Assembly (NCBI RefSeq): GCF_006538345.1
Contig: NZ_BJKL01000004.1
Coordinates: 186,001 to 250,000 of the forward strand
Length of the DNA stretch: 64,000 nt
DNA from: Alteromonas sp. KUL49
Lineage (GTDB): Bacteria > Pseudomonadota > Gammaproteobacteria > Enterobacterales > Alteromonadaceae
Direction: 5' to 3'
Positions 1 to 7,205 of the stretch are shown here, one piece after another (position 1 is the stretch's first letter; every line of letters begins with the position of its first letter). Below the pieces are notes generated by a model. That model saw nothing but the letters and a program-made list of their open reading frames with translations, did no database searches and had not been told where the DNA came from. The translations under genes and the position numbers were made by a program.

Positions 1-158
1 CCATGCCACTAACGTTCAGTATCAGCGAGGGGATCGCCCTTGGCTTTATTACCTTTGTTGGTGTAAAAATGGGGATGGGCAAGTTTAAAGAAGTGAGCAA
101 ACTCACCTACTTCCTAGCACTGGTTTTTGTATTGCGCTACGTATTCGACTTGAAGTAG
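1..158 (+). CDS. NCS2-family purine permease (AzgA-like), C-terminal end only
   Basis: The reading frame is open from the window edge and ends at TAG 156-158. The visible residues start MPLTFSISEGIALGF and end VLRYVFDLK. The SISEGIALGFITF segment and a last hydrophobic helix match the end of AzgA-type nucleobase permeases, inner-membrane proton symporters for hypoxanthine, guanine and related bases. Its position beside a guanine-to-allantoate locus supports a purine substrate, but substrate choice cannot be read from this fragment. Most of the gene lies outside the window. Confidence 0.8.
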   Translation, partial: MPLTFSISEGIALGFITFVGVKMGMGKFKEVSKLTYFLALVFVLRYVFDLK

Positions 159-164
159 ATACAA

Positions 165-196
165 AAAAGCGGTGCCGAACTGGGCACCGCTTTTCG
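165..196. terminator. Intrinsic terminator, probably bidirectional
   Basis: A 10-bp stem (AAGCGGTGCC at 167-176, GGCACCGCTT at 183-192) closes a 6-nt loop and is flanked by an A run on the left and a T run on the right. It lies between the permease and the convergent lipoprotein gene and can serve both. Confidence 0.85.
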
Positions 197-212
197 TTGT
201 TTAGCATCCGTT

Positions 213-470
213 TTATTCTAAACCGTCGTAGCTAAAAGTTACGGCTTTATCCGCCATAAACGTAATCTTGATATTTTTACTCTCTTCACTTCCCCACAAG
301 CAACTTAGGGTTCCGATAGCCTCAGAGCAATTGTCTGCTTTGCCAATGACGGCCTCTACTTCACTCTTAGTCATACCCATTTCAAGGGAGTCGTAATTTT
401 CTTTCGTTAACTTTGAACAACCGGTAACAGCAAGACCCAACACAGCTAATAATAGTAATTTTGATTTCAT
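213..470 (-). CDS. Small DUF3862/BamE-like lipoprotein
   Basis: This 85-residue protein has a lipoprotein signal ending at Cys18 (VTGC lipobox). The mature part contains NYDSLEMGMTKSEVEAVIG followed by two cysteines (NCSEAIGTLSCLWG), the layout of small SmpA/BamE-fold lipoproteins such as DUF3862. The GM-T-xx-EV-xx-xIG motif is typical of that fold. It is probably anchored in the outer membrane facing the periplasm. Its exact role is unknown and it need not belong to the purine locus. Confidence 0.75.
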   Translation of the reverse strand: MKSKLLLLAVLGLAVTGCSKLTKENYDSLEMGMTKSEVEAVIGKADNCSEAIGTLSCLWGSEESKNIKITFMADKAVTFSYDGLE

Positions 471-509
471 AGAAGCGTTCTCTCATTCCAGGTGATGTTA
501 TATGCGCGA

Positions 510-1427
510 CTACTCGTTCTCGTCTGATATCGACAACCAGTGCCGAGCTATTTCTTCTCTTGTAGCTAACCAGACGCGCTCATGTGACTGTACGTATTGA
601 ATAAATCGTTTTAGCGCAGCGATACGAGCGGGACGTCCAATTAACCGACAGTGTAGACCAATCGACAACATTTTGGGTGCTGTTTCGCCTTCTTCGTACA
701 AAATATCGAATGCATCTTTCAAATATTGAAAGAATTGCTCTCCGCTATTAAAGCCCTGAGGCGTTGCGAAACGCATATCGTTAGTATCAAGAGTGTAAGG
801 CACCATCAGTAACGGTTTGCTGTAATGATTGTCGTAATAAGGCAAATCATCTGCATAAGAGTCAGCACAATAAAGAATATCATCTCGCTCGGCGATGAGC
901 TTCAAGGTGTTGGGACTGGTACGCCCAGTATACCAACCTACAGGTTTACTACCTGTTAGCTTTTGATGAAGATTGATGGCTTCTTCAATTTGAGCGCGTT
1001 CGGTGGCTTCATCCATGTCCTGATAGTGAATCCAACGCATAGCATGACTGGCAATTTCCCATTTAGCGTCAAGCATAGCTTGTACTGCATCAGGATGGCG
1101 TTGCATGGCCATAGTTACCCCAAATACAGTTACTGGTACCTTGTATTCGGTGAGCAGACGATGCAAGCGCCAAAAGCCCGCTCTAGAACCATATTCATAG
1201 ATAGACTCCATACTAAGGTGACGATCTTCAAACGCTTGTGCGCCCACAATTTCCGAAAGAAAGATTTCAGAGTGTTGATCACCATGAAGTACACAGTTTT
1301 CACCACCTTCCTCATAATTTAAAACAAACTGTACCGCTATTTTTGCGTTATTTGGCCAATGTGCGTGTGGAGGATTAGCACCATAACCAATAAGATCTCT
1401 GGGATAGTTCCCGTTACTCTTCGACAC
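510..1427 (-). CDS. puuE: Allantoinase PuuE (polysaccharide-deacetylase fold)
   Basis: The enzyme hydrolyses allantoin to allantoate in the cytoplasm, the last step of the pathway in this window. The 305-residue protein begins with the family pattern YPRDLIGYGANPPHAHWPN, followed by VQFVLNYEEGGE and the metal-site regions EIASHAMRWIHY and IGLHCRLIGRPARI. The length equals that of PuuE-type, metal-dependent allantoinases, which are unrelated to the AllB family. The GTG start at 1427 lies inside the 3' end of the TetR gene, with AAGGA about 8 nt upstream. The 14-nt overlap implies cotranscription and translational coupling with the regulator. Confidence 0.9.
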   Translation of the reverse strand: MSKSNGNYPRDLIGYGANPPHAHWPNNAKIAVQFVLNYEEGGENCVLHGDQHSEIFLSEIVGAQAFEDRHLSMESIYEYGSRAGFWRLHRLLTEYKVPVTVFGVTMAMQRHPDAVQAMLDAKWEIASHAMRWIHYQDMDEATERAQIEEAINLHQKLTGSKPVGWYTGRTSPNTLKLIAERDDILYCADSYADDLPYYDNHYSKPLLMVPYTLDTNDMRFATPQGFNSGEQFFQYLKDAFDILYEEGETAPKMLSIGLHCRLIGRPARIAALKRFIQYVQSHERVWLATREEIARHWLSISDENE

Positions 1428-2076
1428 TTTCCAATTCCTTCAACGTTTGCGGAACTTCAAGGCCACACCCAGTAAGCAGAACCGTAATGAGTTGCTTGGT
1501 AGCATGCTCATAATCACTCTTCACCATCTTCTTACCGCGTAATCTAGTGATCTGCGTAGAAAAGTCAGCGTAATGCTGAGTACATGCCCAAATGTTATAA
1601 AGCAGATGCTCTGGGTCAAGAGGCTGGAGTTTACCCACGGAAATCCACCCCTCAATAACTGAAATTCTTCCATTCATCCAAGATGCATGGTCTTCGTCAA
1701 AATACCCGTTGAGGTTTGGCGCACCGTTAATGATCTCCATAGCAAAGATTCGAGAAGCCAAAGGATGCGTTCTCGATACTTCCATTTTCTCGGTTATGTA
1801 ACTTGCTAAAACTTCGGCGGGATCATCGTCGACAGTAGCTCGGTCAAACTGTGAGTTCCACAAAGAGAGTGTCTCTTGTAGAACGGCTACGTATAGGTCT
1901 TGTTTAGTTTTGAAATAATACAGTACGTTGGTTTTCGGAAGTCCTGCCTCATCAGCAATCTTCTGAACAGCAGTACCCTTAAATCCAAATTGTGCGAAAC
2001 ACTTTTCAGCGGCTTGGAGAATTTTTCTCTTATTCATCGCGCCCACTCCCATGTCAGCGCTTTTTTGTCTTGCCAT
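1414..2076 (-). CDS. RutR-like TetR-family transcriptional regulator
   Basis: This is a 220-residue TetR protein. The N-terminal HTH is KRKILQAAEKCFAQFGF...TNVLYYFKTKQDLY, and the C-terminal domain resembles E. coli RutR (EVSRTHPLASRIFAMEI, GKLQPLDPEHLL, ACTQHYADFSTQ). RutR controls pyrimidine and purine metabolism through TTGACCA-NN-TGGTCAA sites, and two such sites lie in this window before the TonB receptor and xdhA. The effector may be a purine or ureide rather than uracil; this is inferred from the neighbours only. Met14 (at 2037), preceded by GGGAG at 8 nt, is an alternative start giving a length closer to RutR. Confidence 0.88.
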   Translation of the reverse strand: MARQKSADMGVGAMNKRKILQAAEKCFAQFGFKGTAVQKIADEAGLPKTNVLYYFKTKQDLYVAVLQETLSLWNSQFDRATVDDDPAEVLASYITEKMEVSRTHPLASRIFAMEIINGAPNLNGYFDEDHASWMNGRISVIEGWISVGKLQPLDPEHLLYNIWACTQHYADFSTQITRLRGKKMVKSDYEHATKQLITVLLTGCGLEVPQTLKELESVEE

Positions 2077-2633
2077 TCCTACTTAATATCCTTGATTAAA
2101 ATTAGTACTTGCAGCGAACTTCAATTACCTCGATAAAATCAGTAATGGTAACCTAGTTATCATCTTCGATGTGCAAACCTAATGATACTGTTTGTCGATT
2201 ATCACGTAATCAAACCATTGAATCTAGCGTTTGATACGTATTGCTTTACGACGATTAACCGACTGACACCAACTTACATTGTTGCTTTCTGCCAATACAT
2301 TTAGTTTCCAGCATGCAAAAAGCATGGTCAGCACAATAAAACACAGCAAGAAGCAGACCACTTGGTCTACATTACCGTACACACTTAAAATAACCGATCT
2401 AACGCAAATGGTTTACTCTGCACACTAAATGAACAGAAATGATGCAGTTGCACGGTAGCTTGGTGCAGAACGCTAATAATGCCGATGCGAACCTATCTAA
2501 CTTAAGCTAATGAATCTATTGATCTTTGTGCTAATCCTTCTCACCGAAGTATTTTTCAACACAAGTAAACCAATGATTTTATTACAAATTTATTAAACTT
2601 TTTATTGTGAGTGAGTCTGTTGTCAAAAGCCTA
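2077..2633. other. Long intergenic region between regulator and TonB receptor
   Basis: About 560 nt AT-rich sequence with no convincing ORF. It must contain the promoter of the minus-strand regulator-puuE unit and probably an upstream region for the receptor gene. I see no repeat, RNA gene or strong hairpin here. Confidence 0.4.
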
Positions 2634-2649
2634 CTGACCATATGGTCAA
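2634..2649. promoter_or_regulatory. RutR-type operator upstream of TonB receptor
   Basis: CTGACCATATGGTCAA matches the RutR consensus TTGACCA-NN-TGGTCAA at all but the first base and contains the 14-bp perfect palindrome TGACCATATGGTCA. It lies 73 nt before the receptor start codon. A related site precedes xdhA and a RutR-like gene is adjacent. Confidence 0.8.
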
Positions 2650-2721
2650 TAAATGGCACATTAAATGCTCAAGGGGGAATAGCAACACACTAATAAACAT
2701 AGACTTACAACAAGGAACAGT

Positions 2722-5289
2722 ATGAAACGCACTTACCCACTCAACAAGATCTCGGCTGCACTCGCAGTCACGTTGTTAGCTGGTTCATTTTCTTCTTTCG
2801 CGCAAGAAACGTCTGAACAAGACGTAGAGAAAATCGATGTGGTTGGAAAAGCATCTGATTATCTATCTATCATCCCAAGCGAAGACACCAGCAGCGCATT
2901 TGGTTTAACCAAAAGCCTATACGAAACTCCTCGCTCAGTGACCGAAATTAGTGAAGACTTAGTTGAAAAGTTCGCTCTTCGCAGTGTCGATGATTTGGTA
3001 CGTCTAACACCGGGAGCATTCACCAGCTCATTTTTTGGTATTAAAGGTGCCATGGATATCCGTGGTGAAGCGGCCGATAACTATTTTAGAGGCTTCAGAC
3101 GTATTGCCAACCCAGGGGCTTTTAACACCATTGTTCGAGGTGCAGAAAAATTAGAAGTACTACGTGGCCCAGTATCTCCATTATACGGCAGCGGTAGCGT
3201 AGGTGGACAACTCAACTACATTCCAAAATCTGCCAAAGTTGACGGTAGCAAGTACATTGACGAAGTGACTGGCGATTTGTCAGTCACGGTAGGCTCATAC
3301 AATCAACGTATCGTGTCAGGTAGTCTAGGTATCCCACTAGAAATTGGTGGTAAGTATGGTGGTGTACAATTCTTCGCGGAAGTCGAAGACTCAGAGTCTT
3401 TCTTTCACGGTTATGAGCCAAGCAGTAGTTTATTCCAAGCCGCGGTAGATTTTGATTTAAGTGACAATACCACGTTGCAATTTGGCCTACAGTACCAAGA
3501 GTCAGACAGTATTCAGGTACCGGGGTGGAACCGTGTAACACAAGACCTTATCGATAACGGCACCTACATTACCGGTGCTGCGCCTATCAGAAACTCTGAT
3601 AACTCTATCGGCGCTAATACCTTGTTGCCCCAAGAAACGTCCTTCATAGCATCGTTTGCACCGGGTTTTCTAAATAATGCGTTTAGTAACATCAATACAT
3701 GGTGTACCGCAGCAGAAGCAGGTGCTGGTAACGCAACTTACAATGGCTTATCAATCGGTTGTGCCGGTGGCTTCGGCGACTTTCTCGCTGACCGTACATT
3801 AGCAAACCCTTATGCACTCACTGATGTGGGTACCACTACTATAGATCATAAAACCACCTTTATTGATGAAGAAGATTACGCAGATACTACGGCAATTACT
3901 GCATATTTTGATATCACTCATGAATTTGAAAATGGCGCAGTGTGGAAAAATGAAGCCTTTTATGACTACATGGATCACACCAAGTATCAAAGTTGGGGTT
4001 TCACTGCGTTCTATCCAGACGCCTATCTTTACGAACTTCGTAGTAGCTTAACCTTTGATTACGAAGGGGATAGTTTTGAAGCTACAAATGTGTTTGGTGT
4101 GAACTATCGCGTTGAAGACCTAGACAACTATGCAGCTTGGTTCGATGAAACCTTTGATTTCCGTGATATTTCAGTAGGGCCAACGCCAAACGATAGAATT
4201 TCACCAGCGACTTTCGACCCATACCAAAACGCTACGCTACTTTATGATGATGAAGGCAACGTCACTGGTGTAGAAGGTACCCTTGAGCGTAACTTCAACG
4301 AAGTCTATTTGTCTAAATCAACTAATGCTGGCGTGTTCTTCCTCACCGACATAACATACGGCAAGTTCAGTTTATTGCTTGGTGGCCGTTACGACTATTT
4401 CGACGTAGAGTCTGAAAACGGTTGGGTAAGCTATTTAGGTCAACCTCAGGGTGATGGCGTAATTACTGGCGACGATACTGCGTTCAGTTTTAACACTAGC
4501 TTGTCATACAATGCTGACGGCATCATTCCTTACATCACCTACTCTGAGTCCAACTCATTGAGTACCAACCAACTTGGCGGCATCATTCCTACAACCATCG
4601 AAAACAGTCAGTACATTCAAGAATCAACCTTGTCTGAACTCGGTGTGAAGATGAATCTTTGGGATAGCCGCTTGTATGCAGCATTCGCCTATTACGACCA
4701 AGATAAAACCTATCGTGATAGCCAAACTAACTCACTTATTGCTGTTTATGGCGACGGTTTTGAGCTTGAACTACGTGCACTAGTGACCGAAGAACTATCC
4801 ATACTGGCAACGGCAACTAACACAAGTACAGAAGAAGTCAGTGATGGCGCGTTAGCCGTTATTAATGGTGCTGACTTTGCCGCACAAAATGGCTTAAATC
4901 CTGAAGATGTATACGGCGGTAGAATCGCAGGTCCACGAGCAGCCTTCGTAGGAAGCAATGTGCGCTTAGACCGTGGCGGTTTGCCTGACAACATCATCAG
5001 TGTATACGGCACATGGGCACAAGAGCTTGGTGGTGGTGATATTACCGGAAGCCTTGGTTTCACTTGGGTTGACGAAACCTTCACTGACGTGATGCAAACC
5101 GTAATGCTACCTAGCTACACGGTTTGGAATGGCTCGGTAAGCTACGCGACAGGCCCATTCACTGCGCTACTTCAAGCAAACAACCTATTAGACGAGGAAT
5201 ACTACACGTCTGCCGACTTGTTTGACTCAGTAGTAGTCAAGCCGTCAGCCGGTAGAACATTCTCACTGACGCTAACCTACGCGTTCTAA
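2722..5289 (+). CDS. TonB-dependent outer-membrane receptor, probably for purines or ureides
   Basis: The 855-residue protein has a signal peptide (cleavage near SSFAQ-ET, residues 25-29) and a TonB-box-like VEKIDVVGK stretch. The plug domain is at roughly residues 60-170 (LYETPRSVTEISEDLVEKF, DIRGEAADNYFRGF, LEVLRGPVSPLYGSGSVGG), followed by a 22-strand-type barrel ending in aromatic F (SLTLTYAF). It would import a substrate across the outer membrane using TonB energy. The operator match to xdhA suggests the substrate is a purine or its breakdown product; that is inference. AAGGA lies 5 nt before the ATG. Confidence 0.88.
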   Translation: MKRTYPLNKISAALAVTLLAGSFSSFAQETSEQDVEKIDVVGKASDYLSIIPSEDTSSAFGLTKSLYETPRSVTEISEDLVEKFALRSVDDLVRLTPGAFTSSFFGIKGAMDIRGEAADNYFRGFRRIANPGAFNTIVRGAEKLEVLRGPVSPLYGSGSVGGQLNYIPKSAKVDGSKYIDEVTGDLSVTVGSYNQRIVSGSLGIPLEIGGKYGGVQFFAEVEDSESFFHGYEPSSSLFQAAVDFDLSDNTTLQFGLQYQESDSIQVPGWNRVTQDLIDNGTYITGAAPIRNSDNSIGANTLLPQETSFIASFAPGFLNNAFSNINTWCTAAEAGAGNATYNGLSIGCAGGFGDFLADRTLANPYALTDVGTTTIDHKTTFIDEEDYADTTAITAYFDITHEFENGAVWKNEAFYDYMDHTKYQSWGFTAFYPDAYLYELRSSLTFDYEGDSFEATNVFGVNYRVEDLDNYAAWFDETFDFRDISVGPTPNDRISPATFDPYQNATLLYDDEGNVTGVEGTLERNFNEVYLSKSTNAGVFFLTDITYGKFSLLLGGRYDYFDVESENGWVSYLGQPQGDGVITGDDTAFSFNTSLSYNADGIIPYITYSESNSLSTNQLGGIIPTTIENSQYIQESTLSELGVKMNLWDSRLYAAFAYYDQDKTYRDSQTNSLIAVYGDGFELELRALVTEELSILATATNTSTEEVSDGALAVINGADFAAQNGLNPEDVYGGRIAGPRAAFVGSNVRLDRGGLPDNIISVYGTWAQELGGGDITGSLGFTWVDETFTDVMQTVMLPSYTVWNGSVSYATGPFTALLQANNLLDEEYYTSADLFDSVVVKPSAGRTFSLTLTYAF

Positions 5290-5303
5290 TCTTTGTTGTT
5301 TAA

Positions 5304-5345
5304 ACTAGGCTCAGTCTTAATCACCGACTGAGCCTAGTCTTCTCA
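5304..5345 (+). terminator. Hairpin terminator after TonB receptor
   Basis: A perfect 13-bp stem (5304-5316 with 5326-5338) closes a 9-nt loop 15 nt after the stop codon. The downstream tract is pyrimidine-rich (CTTCTC) rather than a pure T run. Confidence 0.75.
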
Positions 5346-5511
5346 CAGGCTTTGCACGAATATTGCTTATTGTTTTACATACTGTGTGCAATGAACTCGG
5401 TAATACTAACAAAACGGTATTAATCGCAGTTCCATACATCGTCATAATGGAAAACATGATTAGGCTAGTAACTATCTAATGCCAGTCAGTTAAGCAAAAG
5501 ACATTAAAGAA

Positions 5512-5608
5512 AGGGAGCGATAGGCTTTTTATAGCCGTCTGAGGCATGGATGCCAAAGCCGAGCCCCATGGATGGTGTTGGCGTGCGATAAAGAGTCTAT
5601 CGCTCCCT
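5512..5608. repeat. 97-bp structured intergenic repeat, copy 1
   Basis: The ends are inverted repeats (AGGGAGCGATAG at 5512-5523, CTATCGCTCCCT at 5597-5608) and the centre carries GAGGCATGGATGCC and CCATGGATGG. The same 97-bp element occurs at 38971-39067 in opposite orientation. The outer stems differ at two positions per arm but stay paired. No ORF or transposase is inside, so it looks like a REP/MITE-type non-autonomous repeat or structured RNA element. The remaining 5346-5687 sequence holds no gene. Confidence 0.8.
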
Positions 5609-5687
5609 CTCTCTTCGGGTCTATACAGCCTGTTAAGCTTAACTAACCGGAGTTTAGTAACTATTGGCCTTTTTTTACCATTAAAAA

Positions 5688-5715
5688 TTGACCATATGGT
5701 CTAGTTTTTGATACT
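5688..5715 (+). promoter_or_regulatory. xdh operon promoter with RutR-type operator
   Basis: The operator TTGACCATATGGTCTA (5688-5703) matches the RutR consensus except at one position of the right half. Its first six bases (TTGACC) form a good -35 element, with GATACT at 5710-5715 as a possible -10 after a 16-bp spacer. A repressor bound here would block RNA polymerase directly. The xdhA start codon is 54 nt downstream of the -10. Confidence 0.72.
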
Positions 5716-5768
5716 AATACGCCGTATAGCAACGGATATAACACGAGTTATAAGAACAAGGTTCAACC

Positions 5769-7205
5769 ATGATTCGCTTTTTACTTAATCAACAAGAAGT
5801 ATCATTGAGCAGTGCAGACGCTGATCTTACCCTTCTTGACTACATCAGAGAGCAGCGCAGGCTCAGTGGCACGAAGGAAGGCTGTGCCGCTGGTGATTGT
5901 GGTGCATGCACCCTTGTTTTAGCAGAACCCAATTCACAATCCGATGGATTGTTTTATCGTACAGTTAACAGCTGCATTACTCTCATGTCAGCGGTTCACG
6001 GTAAGCAGTTAATCTCCGTTGAACACCTCAGTGAAAACAACACGTTACATCCAGTGCAGCAGGCGCTCGTTGACCACCACGGCTCCCAGTGTGGCTTTTG
6101 TACACCGGGTTTTATTATGTCTATGTTTGCCTTGTACCATCAAAACGCGCAGCCAAACCGAGATGACGTGCTCAATGCGTTATCAGGCAACTTATGCCGA
6201 TGCACCGGCTACAAGCCCATTATCGATGCAACGCTTGCAGTATGTGCTCAAGCGCCTGATGACCAGTTTTCTCGAAACGAGACCGAAACATTAAAGCAGC
6301 TTTTAAGCTTCGATACCGGCACACAAGGTACACCGAATCTTATTATGCCCACTGATCGTAAAGCGCTGGCTCACGCTAAAGCGCAACATCCAGACGCTCA
6401 GCTTGTTGCGGGTAGCACCGATTTAAGTTTGCAATTTACTCAACAGCTGAAAAAGGGCGAGACGCTCATTAGCCTAAACGCTATGAGCGAACTAAAAACT
6501 TGCACCACAAACGAGCATTCGATCACGATTGGGGCAGCATTACCACTTAATGATGCAATGCCAACTTTGTTGAAATACTTCCCAACATTGGCAGAACTGC
6601 TCACCCGATTCGCTTCCTTACCTATTCGCAATCAAGCAACCATAGGTGGCAATGTAGCCAACGCTTCACCTATTGGCGACTTACCGCCCGTACTGTTGGC
6701 CCTTGACGCCAAACTACACTTAGATAACGGTACAGACAAACGAATAGTACCCATTAGAGAATTTTTCACCGGCTACCGACAAACTCAATTAGCGTCAGAC
6801 GAGTGGCTAGCGCATATTGAAATACCAAAGTTAAAACCCAAGCAAAGACTTGCAGCGTTTAAAATTTCTAAGCGTATGGAAGACGATATATCAGCCGTGT
6901 GTGCAGTATTCAAACTGACATTAAGCGATGGCACCATTAAGCAAGTAGAAACGGGGTTTGGCGGTGTTGCTGCAACACCAGTACAGTGCAATGCCCTGGC
7001 TGACGCTCTAGTAGGTAAAACTTGGTCCGATAAATCTTGTGTTGCCCTAGGTAAAAATATTCTAGAGAACGCCTTTTCACCCATTGATGACGTGCGCGCC
7101 AGCGCTGACTATCGCAATACTGTGTTAGCCAATCTATGGCATAGGTTCTGGTTAGAAAACCAAACAAATAACACCATTCAAACGAGGGTGGTTAGCCATG
7201 CGTAA
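5769..7205 (+). CDS. xdhA: Xanthine dehydrogenase small subunit XdhA (2Fe-2S and FAD)
   Basis: This 478-residue protein carries the electron-transfer domains of xanthine dehydrogenase, which oxidises hypoxanthine and xanthine to urate. The plant-type 2Fe-2S domain has C39, C44, C47 and C69, and the second 2Fe-2S domain has C108, C111, C143 and C145 (QCGFCTPGF, GNLCRCTGY). The FAD-binding domain follows (VAGSTDLSLQ, ATIGGNVANASPIGDLPP), then the CO-dehydrogenase flavoprotein C-terminal domain. AAGG lies 7 nt before the ATG. It is the first gene of a seven-gene plus-strand operon and overlaps xdhB by 8 nt. Confidence 0.95.
   Translation: MIRFLLNQQEVSLSSADADLTLLDYIREQRRLSGTKEGCAAGDCGACTLVLAEPNSQSDGLFYRTVNSCITLMSAVHGKQLISVEHLSENNTLHPVQQALVDHHGSQCGFCTPGFIMSMFALYHQNAQPNRDDVLNALSGNLCRCTGYKPIIDATLAVCAQAPDDQFSRNETETLKQLLSFDTGTQGTPNLIMPTDRKALAHAKAQHPDAQLVAGSTDLSLQFTQQLKKGETLISLNAMSELKTCTTNEHSITIGAALPLNDAMPTLLKYFPTLAELLTRFASLPIRNQATIGGNVANASPIGDLPPVLLALDAKLHLDNGTDKRIVPIREFFTGYRQTQLASDEWLAHIEIPKLKPKQRLAAFKISKRMEDDISAVCAVFKLTLSDGTIKQVETGFGGVAATPVQCNALADALVGKTWSDKSCVALGKNILENAFSPIDDVRASADYRNTVLANLWHRFWLENQTNNTIQTRVVSHA

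Noticed and set aside
963..1322. 119-aa plus-strand ORF over puuE
   Set aside because: Shadow of the allantoinase gene on the other strand; no family features.
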